From NCBI GenBank assembly GCA_040754095.1, contig JBFMFO010000012.1, forward strand, positions 1-64,000: 64,000 nt of DNA, read 5' to 3'. Position numbers and translations under genes: made by a program. This document shows, one piece after another, positions 14,657 to 22,604 of the stretch. The notes beneath the pieces are model-generated. The model worked only from the letters and a program-made list of their open reading frames with translations, was not told the origin of the DNA and ran no database searches. Position 1 is the stretch's first letter. Every line of letters starts with the position of its first letter. This DNA is from QYQD01 sp040754095 (GTDB lineage Bacteria > Desulfobacterota > QYQD01).

Positions 14657-16452
14657 CCCTGATTTCCATGCCCTGGCCGCTATTTAACCGGCCCTCCATA
14701 CAACTCGGTGCGCTTAAATCCTACCTTGCATCGCAGGATGATACCCTCGATATCTCCACTTATCCGGTCTATCTGGAAGTCGCCGCCCGGATCGGTTTTG
14801 AACTCTACCATGAGATCTCAAAACATAGCTGGATTACCGAGGCCATCTATGCCTCTCTCCTCTTTCCGGGAAAAAATACCTCGATTCATTCCCTAATAAA
14901 CAGACAAAAAAGGTCTAAAAAATATGAGCTTCATCTTGATCTCTCCGCCCTTAAGTCCAAACTCAGCGATCACCACGAAGCCTTTATATGTTCGAGGGAT
15001 TGGAGGCAGTACAACTTAATAGGCTTCTCTATCTGCCTTAATCAACTCACGTCTTCACTCTATGCCATACGTACCCTGAGAGCGAGATTTCCAGGGATAA
15101 CCATTGCAGCCGGCGGTTCAAGCTGTTCGGGCGAGATGGGACGGACTATTCTCTCCAGCTTGCCGGAGATAGATTTTGTCGTCTCCGGTGAAGGCGAAAA
15201 ACCCCTCTTATCCATTGTACGTCTTCTTAAGGGGAAGGTCGATAAACCGGGGCACGGGGTCTTTTACCGCAACAGCCGGGGAGTGCTCTCAGGAGGAGGC
15301 CATGACGAGATCGACGATCTAAGCTCGCTCCCCCCTCCTGATTATGGGGATTATTTTAGCCTATTACAGAAAATATCCCCGCAAATTCCGTTTCTGCCGG
15401 TCCTGCCGGTAGAGTTTTCGCGCGGCTGCTGGTGGCGGAAATGCCGCTTCTGTAACCTTAACCTCCAATGGCACAGCTACAGGAAAAAATCTGTGCATCA
15501 GATGGTGAGGGAGATTAAGAACCTGACCGACCGCTATCCGTCCATTGACCTGGCCTTCACCGATAATGCGCTGCCGCCGCGTCAGGGGCCGGAGATATTT
15601 ACCGCCCTCACCGCATTGAAAAAAGACCTCGATGTCTTTGCCGAGCTGCGCGCCGGGCAATCCGCCCCATCTCTGGCCTTAATGCGTGAAGGTGGGCTGA
15701 AAACGGTCCAGATCGGCATCGAGGCCTTGAGTTCTTCCCTGCTAAAACGAATGGGCAAAGGAACCACGGCTATCCGGAATATAGAGACCATGAGGCACTG
15801 CGAAGATCTGGGCATTATTCAATCCGGCAATCTGATCACCATGTTTCCGGGCAGCACGCCGGCTGAAGTGAAAGAGACCCTGGACGCGCTCGATTTCGCA
15901 TGGCCTTTTTATCCATTGAAAACGGCTTCATTCTGGTTGGGCTACGGCAGTCCGGTCTTTTGTACTGCCGCGGAGTCCGGGATTAAGCGGACAGGCAATC
16001 ACCACCTGTATAAATCATTCCTGTCAAACGACCTCTTTGACCGATTAATACTAATACAGCAGGCTTATCGGGGCGACAGATCCCGACAGCATGCCTTATG
16101 GAGACCGGTGGCGAAAAAGGTGGAAAGGTGGCGGAAAGACTATTTTCTTCTGCGAAACCGATATCCGTCGCAACCCCTTCTCTCTTATCGGGATGGGGGC
16201 ACGTTTCTCAGCATACGCCAGGTAAGGCCGGACGGCAGCGTTCAAATCCACAGACTCCACGGTCCCTCCCGCAGTATATATCTCTACTGTACGACCATAA
16301 AATCACTCAAGGATATAAAAGAAGGATTTCCTGGCTGCTCGCTGGAGTCTTTACAAAAGTTTTTTAATGAATTAGTACAAGAACGTATTATGTTTAAGGA
16401 AAATGATCAATATCTCAGCATGGCGGTCAGAGAAGGAGGACTCAGGGAGTGA
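14644..16452 (+). CDS. B12-binding radical SAM protein, related to RiPP maturation radical SAM family
   Basis: A 602-residue enzyme. The start (RIALISMPWPLFNRPSIQLGALKSYL) and the cobalamin-binding-like middle (YNLIGFSICLNQLTSSLYAIR, GITIAAGGSSCSGEMGR, IDFVVSGEGEKPL) resemble the RiPP maturation radical SAM 1 group. The cluster loop is SRGCWWRKCRFCNLN, i.e. C-x4-C-x2-C. That family is known for unusual spacing after CWW, but this loop is shorter than typical. The TIM-barrel follows (IDLAFTDNALPP, VQIGIEALSSSLLKRMGKG). The C-terminal ~130 residues are a winged-helix-like tail. No precursor peptide gene is obvious. It overlaps the genes on both sides. Confidence 0.8.
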   Translation: MFRIALISMPWPLFNRPSIQLGALKSYLASQDDTLDISTYPVYLEVAARIGFELYHEISKHSWITEAIYASLLFPGKNTSIHSLINRQKRSKKYELHLDLSALKSKLSDHHEAFICSRDWRQYNLIGFSICLNQLTSSLYAIRTLRARFPGITIAAGGSSCSGEMGRTILSSLPEIDFVVSGEGEKPLLSIVRLLKGKVDKPGHGVFYRNSRGVLSGGGHDEIDDLSSLPPPDYGDYFSLLQKISPQIPFLPVLPVEFSRGCWWRKCRFCNLNLQWHSYRKKSVHQMVREIKNLTDRYPSIDLAFTDNALPPRQGPEIFTALTALKKDLDVFAELRAGQSAPSLALMREGGLKTVQIGIEALSSSLLKRMGKGTTAIRNIETMRHCEDLGIIQSGNLITMFPGSTPAEVKETLDALDFAWPFYPLKTASFWLGYGSPVFCTAAESGIKRTGNHHLYKSFLSNDLFDRLILIQQAYRGDRSRQHALWRPVAKKVERWRKDYFLLRNRYPSQPLLSYRDGGTFLSIRQVRPDGSVQIHRLHGPSRSIYLYCTTIKSLKDIKEGFPGCSLESLQKFFNELVQERIMFKENDQYLSMAVREGGLRE

Positions 16453-17237
16453 CCAATAAGAAGTCGGCCCGCAATAACTGGTTTGAAGAACACAAAGACA
16501 TCTTTGTCCGAAATGCCATACGTGACTTTCTAAAAACCTTAATTTTTTTTGAACAACTATACAAGACATATAATGAAAGCGCGGAGATGTCTTTTAAAAA
16601 TATGGACTACTGGGTCGGCACCGAGGTGCGGAAGGGGCCCCTGTGGCAGTTCAAAGACCTCTGTCATGCGGTGTGGGGCGATGAGGAGCAAATGGACGTC
16701 GAGTGTGCCCTTTTGGATTGGCTCGCTGGCTCTATCTTCCACGAGGGCATGAAGCTCAAAGAAAATATTTACTTATTGCAACATTATAAACCGGCTTATG
16801 AAAAAATGATCTGTCAACATAAGAAATTTACAGAAAATCAAGGCCTGGATGATTATCTGGAACTTTTTGAAAAAACAACCGAAGAGGTCAACCTGGCGAT
16901 GAGCCATCTGAATCGCCTCTTTTTAAGGGCAGCCGAACAATTGCATAAAGTCCTGCTGAAATATCCGGATAACCATCTTGTGCTCCGTCTATTAATAGAA
17001 AACGAGCCTGAATTTGACCGGATCTGGGGAATAAATTCCATACCCCGGCTTTTTGAAGAGATGTTTTCCGGTCAGAAGGAAAGAGGTTACTGCCTGGCTG
17101 CCGAAAGTTATCGGGAAGGAAACTGGATGGAAAAGGCCCTGGATACATATCAAAAGGCCCTGGATATTAACCCGGACAGTAAGGAAGTCCAACAGGGCAT
17201 GCAGGCTATAAAGGCTATTATAAAAAACAGCCTTTAA
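16449..17237 (+). CDS. Uncharacterised helical protein with C-terminal TPR
   Basis: A 262-residue protein with a GTG start in a four-base overlap (GTGA) with the radical SAM gene, so almost certainly the same operon. It is soluble and mostly helical. The last ~45 residues form a TPR pair (YCLAAESYREGNWMEKALDTYQKALDINPDSKEVQQGMQA). The N-terminal 200 residues match nothing I recognise. In RiPP-type loci such partners often present a substrate to the maturase; here that is only inferred from coupling. Confidence 0.65.
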   Translation: MTNKKSARNNWFEEHKDIFVRNAIRDFLKTLIFFEQLYKTYNESAEMSFKNMDYWVGTEVRKGPLWQFKDLCHAVWGDEEQMDVECALLDWLAGSIFHEGMKLKENIYLLQHYKPAYEKMICQHKKFTENQGLDDYLELFEKTTEEVNLAMSHLNRLFLRAAEQLHKVLLKYPDNHLVLRLLIENEPEFDRIWGINSIPRLFEEMFSGQKERGYCLAAESYREGNWMEKALDTYQKALDINPDSKEVQQGMQAIKAIIKNSL

Positions 17238-17310
17238 GAAGACGGGAGTCGAGGGCCGGGGGTCAAAAAACGTTTGAAAGGTCCAATATCTATTAATATT
17301 TTACTTAAAG

Positions 17311-18906
17311 TTATCCAATTAATTTACTCATATTCTGTGCTTTTTTATAAAGACTCTTATAGCAACCCAGTACTCTGTCCCAGGTATAATGGCTATATAT
17401 AGTTTCCACGGCCTTACGCTGTATTTGCCGTAAAACTCCGGGGTTATTCCGATAAATGGCCAGGGCCTTATTGATAGTTTGAACCAGGGCCTCCGGGTTA
17501 TGATCCGAATAACCAAATCCGGTCTGGCCGTCGATAACCTTAACCAGACCGCCGGTCAGATGGACAATGGGAACGTTACCCATTAACTGGGCCATAAAAT
17601 CGGTAAGTCCACAAGGTTCATATTGTGAAGGGATGACAAAAAAGTCCCCTGCCGCATAAATCTGGTTGGCCAATACCGGATCATAACCAAAGAGAACCGC
17701 CATACGCCCCCTATTCTCCGGCAGGCCGGCCAAGGTGGCCAGAGAGTTCTCTATATGCCTGGAGCCGCTACCCAGGATCAGCGCCTGAAACTCTTTGTCC
17801 TTCGGCATCAGCATCTGTAAGGCCCGAACCAGTATGTCCACGCCTTTTTGTTCTGTCAACCGGCCCACCATGGTCAAAAGGGGTTTATCTGCCGCATAAT
17901 CAATACGGCCGATGGCGATTACTTTCTCAAACTTACGCCTATTCATGTCCTCGATAAGGGTCTTCTTGCAGATTTCTTTGCCCTGAAAGTCGTCCTTTAA
18001 TGGGCTGAAAGCCGCCGGAATACCCAGCTTCTCCGGTTTTCCAGGATCAAAATCCTCCGGGTCAATGCCGTTCGTTACACCCTCAAGGACTATTCCCCTG
18101 GACTTCAGGCTATGGCCCAGCCAGCCGGTAAGACGATCTGCCTCCGTTTCCTGAAGCTCCCGTGCATAGTTTTCGCTTACCGTATTTATAACCGCATATC
18201 GCGCTGCCGCAATAAAAGGATCAAAGGCATTATGAAGCAAGGAATGTTCAATGACATATCCCGGCAACCCGGTAACAGCCCTGGCAAAAGACAGGTCGCC
18301 CACCTCCTGGTGATAACCGACCCCCGCATTATGCACCGTAACCAGGGCGCCCGTCCCTGCAAAATAGGCCCGGTATCCATCGACTTCACGGATTATGGCC
18401 GGCATAATAGCCGTATGCCCGTCCTGACAGTGGATGATTTCAGGCCTTTCATCCATATAGATCATCAGTTCTAGGGCTGCTTTTTGCAGCAAGACATTCA
18501 TGGCAAAATAGTCATAATGGCCTGCGCCCTGTTTGTGGCTGGGATCCTGCGCCTCTTCCTCGGCGGTATAAGTATAAACGCCTTTCTTTTCGCTGAAACG
18601 TGCGCTATCCACAAATAAAATCCGGACCTTACCCTGCGTCAGTTTCCGGATACACACCTCTTCCTGCCGCTCTTCACCGGTATAATCCATCCTTACGTTG
18701 AAGGAATAAGACGTCGGCTTCAGATTTAATCTGTCCTTATTCATCATCCCGTAAAGCGGCATGACCACCGTAATCTTAATCCCGGCACGGGCCAGGGCAT
18801 GGGAAAGTTGCTTGCATACGTCCTTTACCCCCCCGGCACCCGCCAGTCCATCGTATTCACGTGTAACCATCCACACGTTTTTGATTTCACTGTTTTTCCT
18901 GGCCAT
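17311..18906 (-). CDS. glgA: Glycogen/starch synthase (GT5)
   Basis: A 531-residue GT-B glycosyltransferase. The RBS AAGGAGG precedes the ATG. Seen: the N-terminal nucleotide-sugar loop, shown as GAGGVKDVCKQLSHALA in place of the usual KxGGL; DGHTAIMPAIIREV; NTVSENYARELQ; VTNGIDPEDFDP; and the C-terminal domain with TMVGRLTEQKGVDILVRAL and PSQYEPCGLTDFMAQLMGNVPIVHLTGGL. It elongates alpha-1,4-glucan from ADP- or UDP-glucose. It stands alone with no other glg gene nearby. Confidence 0.88.
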   Translation of the reverse strand: MARKNSEIKNVWMVTREYDGLAGAGGVKDVCKQLSHALARAGIKITVVMPLYGMMNKDRLNLKPTSYSFNVRMDYTGEERQEEVCIRKLTQGKVRILFVDSARFSEKKGVYTYTAEEEAQDPSHKQGAGHYDYFAMNVLLQKAALELMIYMDERPEIIHCQDGHTAIMPAIIREVDGYRAYFAGTGALVTVHNAGVGYHQEVGDLSFARAVTGLPGYVIEHSLLHNAFDPFIAAARYAVINTVSENYARELQETEADRLTGWLGHSLKSRGIVLEGVTNGIDPEDFDPGKPEKLGIPAAFSPLKDDFQGKEICKKTLIEDMNRRKFEKVIAIGRIDYAADKPLLTMVGRLTEQKGVDILVRALQMLMPKDKEFQALILGSGSRHIENSLATLAGLPENRGRMAVLFGYDPVLANQIYAAGDFFVIPSQYEPCGLTDFMAQLMGNVPIVHLTGGLVKVIDGQTGFGYSDHNPEALVQTINKALAIYRNNPGVLRQIQRKAVETIYSHYTWDRVLGCYKSLYKKAQNMSKLIG

Positions 18907-18989
18907 AAAGGCGCCTCCTTGTGCATCAAAAGACGATCTCCTAAGTCTTTTCGACCCTTATTCAGATTAACTTTAAGACATCGCCGCTG

Positions 18990-19222
18990 ATTATGACATG
19001 AACAAAGGAATTTTGGAAAGTGAAATAAGCAGAGTTTTCTGAGTTTTTAGGGAACCCCTGTATTTCTGAGCGAAACTTGCTGGAGCAGCGGGGAGACCCA
19101 TCGAGGACACGCAGGAAGGGAAAAACCAGCCCTTTAGTGGCTGGAAGGGGTAAGTATTCCCGAACTGCGAGCCCCGAAAGGGTCGCTGAAGCAAGCCGTG
19201 AAGCGAAGAAACCATGGGTTAC
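18990..19222 (+). ncRNA. Possible structured RNA or decayed element (low confidence)
   Basis: No convincing protein in the 316-base gap after glgA. It has several strong hairpins: CCAGCC-CTTTAG-TGGCTGG (about 19116-19134), and TGCGAGCCCC-GAAA-GGGTCGC with a GNRA-type tetraloop (about 19165-19186). Purine-rich single-stranded stretches lie between them. This resembles a folded RNA, but it matches no family I know (not RNase P, 6S, tmRNA or SRP). It lies between the glgA start and the end of the HdrD-like gene. Confidence 0.25.
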
Positions 19223-20473
19223 CTAAAGAGGTGTTGCCGTGGACTTGCGGACCATGGCCTTAACGATCAGGCTCCACAGATGTACAGTCTGATATTTGCC
19301 GCCGTACACCTGGCCTATATCCGTTATCTGCGAGCGGCAATTGTGACAGGGCGTCACCACTATATCAGCGCCGGTCGCCTGTATCTGGTCAAATTTAATC
19401 CTTCCAAAGGCCCGGCGTTTCTCGACAAATCCTGACTGGAGATAACCGCCGCCGCCGCCGCAGCAGTAATTATTGGACTTGTTCGGCCACATATCCACAA
19501 AATTCTCTTCTCCCACGACCTGTTTGATGACAAAGCGCAGGTCATCCGCCACGCTGTCACCCAGACCCTTTCGTACCAGGTTACAGGGGTCTTGGCAGGT
19601 CACTTTAAGGCCTTCTTTATTCCATGACGGATCTACTATGAGACTGCCCTCACGGATCCATGCGGCGTACAGGGTAATTACACTCTCAAATTTCCAGTGG
19701 TGAGGAATATTGAATCTCTGCAGTCCAGCCTGGACTGCGTAAAATGCGTGGCCTCACTCGGTATTTATAAGCGTCTTACAGCCCAGGTCGTTCACTATTT
19801 CGGACTGCCTTCTGACTACCGCCTCCCAGTCCCGGTCATCCCCGGAAAACATACAGTAATTCACGGCATCCCATTGTTCGGATGAATACGTCCAATCAAT
19901 GCCCACCTCATGGAGTATCTTCCATAAAGGTATCATCTCCTCAGGCTCGACTGTGGGTTCCTTGGCATTCTGGTTGAGATAATACGCAGCCCCTTTTTTA
20001 TCCATGGGAGCCGGCAAATCTTTCCAGTCCTCTTCCTGCTGTCTGGTCTCCTCAACCAGCTCCGCACAAAGTGAAACCCAATCTTCCCTGTGAATTCCCG
20101 TGCTGTTACCAAACTCGAGGTGTAAATCACATGATTTCTGAATCCCTTTTGGTGTGTTCTCCCGCGACCATTGCTGACGGGCCATGAACACCAGCGCTCC
20201 AATATCCACACCCATAGGACAGGCACGCCTGCATCTCTGGCACATAGAACACCACCAGATCCAGGGAGTCTGGAGAACCTCTTCATCCAGTCCGAGGAGC
20301 ACCATCCTCAGAAACTTCCTGGGGTCCATATCGCTAATTCCTGAGGCCGGGCACCCGTTGACACAAGAACTGCAAGTGAGACAGAGGTCCAGGTTACCCC
20401 CTCCAGGGATCGCGGCCTGCGCCAACTCCTTAAAACTGGACTTATGTTTTTCTATGACAATTGTTTGAGACAT
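19223..20473 (-). CDS. HdrD/HdrBC-like iron-sulfur oxidoreductase, probable selenoprotein (UGA at 19754-19756)
   Basis: One continuous frame of 416 residues interrupted once by TGA at codon 240. N-terminal HdrC-like [4Fe-4S] motifs: CLTCSSCVNGCP and CSMCQRCRRACP. The C-terminal CCG domain has CQDPCNLVRKG, NNYCCGGGGGYLQ and VVTPCHNC. The TGA falls in KTLINTE-U-GHAFYAV, where relatives have Cys-Gly-His. A 7-bp hairpin starts 16 bases after it. Reading it as selenocysteine restores a full-length protein, so I treat it as one gene. It is last in the MetFV/HdrA/MvhD cluster and likely passes electrons from HdrA. Confidence 0.85.
19720..19738 (-). other. Bacterial SECIS-like hairpin after UGA of the HdrD-like gene
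   Basis: On the minus strand GCAGTCC-AGGCT-GGACTGC forms a perfect 7-bp stem with a five-base loop, starting 16 bases after the UGA. The E. coli fdhF SECIS has a loop AGGUCU at a similar distance. The hairpin lies within coding sequence, as bacterial SECIS elements must. Confidence 0.7.
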
Positions 20474-20515
20474 CCGGTTAAAAATCCTCCCGCCGGCTAA
20501 ATGCTCCCGGTACGG

Positions 20516-21442
20516 CTAGTCCCTTGCTCGTGCCGCCTCCAGGCCGCTTTCCTTAATGAGTTCAGGGATCACCTCTTTCCGCCCCGCGCTCATGATATGA
20601 ACGCCCTGAACACCTTTCATCTCTTTGAGGGCCTGAATCTGCTCGGCACAGATTCTAAGCCCTTCCCTTGCCTGTTCCGCCTCCGGCACGCCTTCCAGTC
20701 GGGCGATAATCTCTTTAGAGACCTCTATACCTCGTCTTCTCTCATTAATAGCCCGCGCTTCACGCGCCGACCGGAGCGGCATTACCGTAGCCAGGATGGA
20801 GCACTTTTCAATAAGGTCTTCTTCCTTCGCCAGTTGCACCCAATGTCCGAATTTTTCCAGATCGAAAACAGGTTGGGATTGAATAAAATCCGCCCCGGCC
20901 CTCACTTTTTGACCCAGGCGGAGGATCATGAGATCGGCCGGATCACCGAACGGGTTGGCCGCCGCGCCTACGAAGAATGGCCCCGCCTTATCACACACCG
21001 CCCTTCCCAGCAGTTTCCCGCTGTCGGACAGTCCTCTCACCGTGTTCACGAGTTGCACGGAGTCGATATCATAGACGTTCAGGGCCTCAGGGTGATCTCC
21101 AAATTTCTGATGGTCGCCGGTGGTGCAGAAGACATTTCGAATGCCCAGGAGCGAGGCCCCCAGGAGGTCACTCTGCAGGGCGATGCGGTTCCGGTCGCGC
21201 GTGACCAAGGACATAATCGGTTCCAGCCCCAGGTCCAGGAGCGCCTTTGACACCGCACAACTCGCCGTACCCACCACAGCGCCCATATTGTCCGCCACGT
21301 TTACGGCATCCACATAACCTTTAAAATAACGGGCCTGCCGTTCAATCAACCCCCGGTCTCCCGTCGCGGGCGGGACAAATTCAGCGGTAATCGCAAATTG
21401 GCCGCTTTTCAGGATTCTTTCCAGGTTGCTCCCTGCCTTCAT
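20516..21442 (-). CDS. metF: 5,10-methylenetetrahydrofolate reductase
   Basis: A 308-residue flavin TIM-barrel enzyme reducing methylene-THF to methyl-THF. Seen: FAITAEFVPPATGDRG, NVADNMGAVVGTASCAVSKALLDLGLEPIMSLVTRDRNRIALQSDLLGA, VFCTTGDHQKFGDHP (FAD region) and GADFIQSQPVFD. It overlaps metV by four bases (ATGA). Its companions MetV, HdrA and MvhD are those of the acetogenic MetFV-Hdr complex described in Moorella, suggesting the Wood-Ljungdahl methyl branch and possibly flavin-based bifurcation rather than the NADH-only enterobacterial type. Confidence 0.95.
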   Translation of the reverse strand: MKAGSNLERILKSGQFAITAEFVPPATGDRGLIERQARYFKGYVDAVNVADNMGAVVGTASCAVSKALLDLGLEPIMSLVTRDRNRIALQSDLLGASLLGIRNVFCTTGDHQKFGDHPEALNVYDIDSVQLVNTVRGLSDSGKLLGRAVCDKAGPFFVGAAANPFGDPADLMILRLGQKVRAGADFIQSQPVFDLEKFGHWVQLAKEEDLIEKCSILATVMPLRSAREARAINERRRGIEVSKEIIARLEGVPEAEQAREGLRICAEQIQALKEMKGVQGVHIMSAGRKEVIPELIKESGLEAARARD

Positions 21443-22113
21443 AGCGTTAAGTCCTCCCGCACAACCCTGCGCACGCCACCGCTCCAGTAGCCGGACCAGT
21501 CCTTGGCCGGTTTCAGGGCCTTGAGTTTATCGACCTGCCCGAGATTCTTCATACGCATATAAATGAGATGCCATATACAATCCACTTCCGGGCGCACCTC
21601 ACATTTACCTCCCGACGATCCCGCACACGGACCATGCAAGAGTCCCTTGGAACACCGGGTAATGGGGCATAGGCCTCCAAAATTGTGTATTCCGCAATTA
21701 CCGCAGGCCCGGCAAAACTCGGCCCAGACCCCGTGCTCAAGCGTTCCCCCGATGAACTTGGTGTTCAATGCCGGCATAACGGCCACATTATCAAACCGTT
21801 CCGCTATGTATTGCGGTCCTACACTGCAGGCCGCAGACATAACCGCTGTATAGCCCTTTTCCCGCAAGGGTTCCTCCAGCCAGGAGATAAACTCCGGCTC
21901 ACACTGCCGGTCCAGTGTCATTTCATCAATCTCGATCGGTCTCCCCTGCCGCCTCCGGGCGATGCGGAGGGCCGAGGCCAGTACACCAACCTCTCTTACC
22001 CCGCCCGCATTACACACGGTCACGCACCCCTTACATCCCACGAGAAGGACCCGGTCGTGACCGGCAAGCATTTCGAGCAATTCCTTAATCGGCTTCCGTT
22101 CTGCGATAATCAT
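21439..22113 (-). CDS. metV: MetV-like partner of methylenetetrahydrofolate reductase
   Basis: A 224-residue cysteine-rich protein of the methylene-THF reductase C-terminal-domain family (MetV, zinc/iron-sulfur binding). Seen: VLLVGCKGCVTVCNAGG; cysteines in SAACSVGPQYIAE; FCRACGNCGIHNFGGLCPITRCSKGLLHGPCAGSSGGKCEV with at least seven cysteines; and the terminal WHLIYMRMK. Acetogen MetF needs MetV for activity. Its place between mvhD and metF supports an assembled complex. Confidence 0.9.
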   Translation of the reverse strand: MIIAERKPIKELLEMLAGHDRVLLVGCKGCVTVCNAGGVREVGVLASALRIARRRQGRPIEIDEMTLDRQCEPEFISWLEEPLREKGYTAVMSAACSVGPQYIAERFDNVAVMPALNTKFIGGTLEHGVWAEFCRACGNCGIHNFGGLCPITRCSKGLLHGPCAGSSGGKCEVRPEVDCIWHLIYMRMKNLGQVDKLKALKPAKDWSGYWSGGVRRVVREDLTL

Positions 22114-22121
22114 TATGACAC

Positions 22122-22562
22122 CTATAACTCCTCAGACATCTTCTCGGTCTTTATCGACAGGGGGTTTGGGCCCAACGCCCTGATCGTCTCGGTCATTATC
22201 CTGGCGGCCTCAGCAAAACCCGGCCCATCCGAGGCCGCGATATTGAACATCCTCACCCGCGCGTCCTCTACGCCGGCCTCGTTCAGAATTCTCTGCACGT
22301 AGGCCACCCGCTTCTTGGCCTTGAAATTCCCCTCCAGAAAATGGCAGTCTCCTTCCAGGCAACCGGCCACGCAGACGCCATCCGCGCCGTCCTCGATCGC
22401 TCTCAGGATATGAAGCGGATCGACACGGCCTGTACACGGGACGAGCACTACCTTGACATTGGGTGGATAGGAAAGCCTCATAGAGCCTGCCAGATCTGCC
22501 GCCGAATACGAACAATACTGGCAACAAAAGGCTACAATGCGTGGTTCAAAGTTCTCAGACAT
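22122..22562 (-). CDS. mvhD: MvhD-type [2Fe-2S] hydrogenase delta subunit-like protein
   Basis: A 146-residue protein. Seen: IVAFCCQYCSYSAADLAG, VVLVPCTGRVDPLHILRAIEDGADGVCVAGCLEGDCHFLEGN and RVAYVQRILNEAGV. MvhD links HdrA to an electron donor in Mvh/Hdr complexes. Here it probably connects HdrA with MetFV. The residue that is selenocysteine in the paralogue at 48025-48768 is a normal Cys (GGC-type in AGCLEGDC). It ends 8 bases before metV. Confidence 0.92.
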   Translation of the reverse strand: MSENFEPRIVAFCCQYCSYSAADLAGSMRLSYPPNVKVVLVPCTGRVDPLHILRAIEDGADGVCVAGCLEGDCHFLEGNFKAKKRVAYVQRILNEAGVEDARVRMFNIAASDGPGFAEAARIMTETIRALGPNPLSIKTEKMSEEL

Positions 22563-22604
22563 GGCTGTGCGCTCTCATTATTTAGTCCTTTTCCCCCACC
22601 CTTA

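Noticed and set aside
19754..19756. HdrD-like gene as two separate genes or a pseudogene
   Set aside because: The frame, cysteine motifs and SECIS-like hairpin fit one selenoprotein better; the downstream half has no own RBS at the right place.
20501..21250. Plus-strand open frame opposite metF
   Set aside because: Antisense to a clear metF; no domain support.
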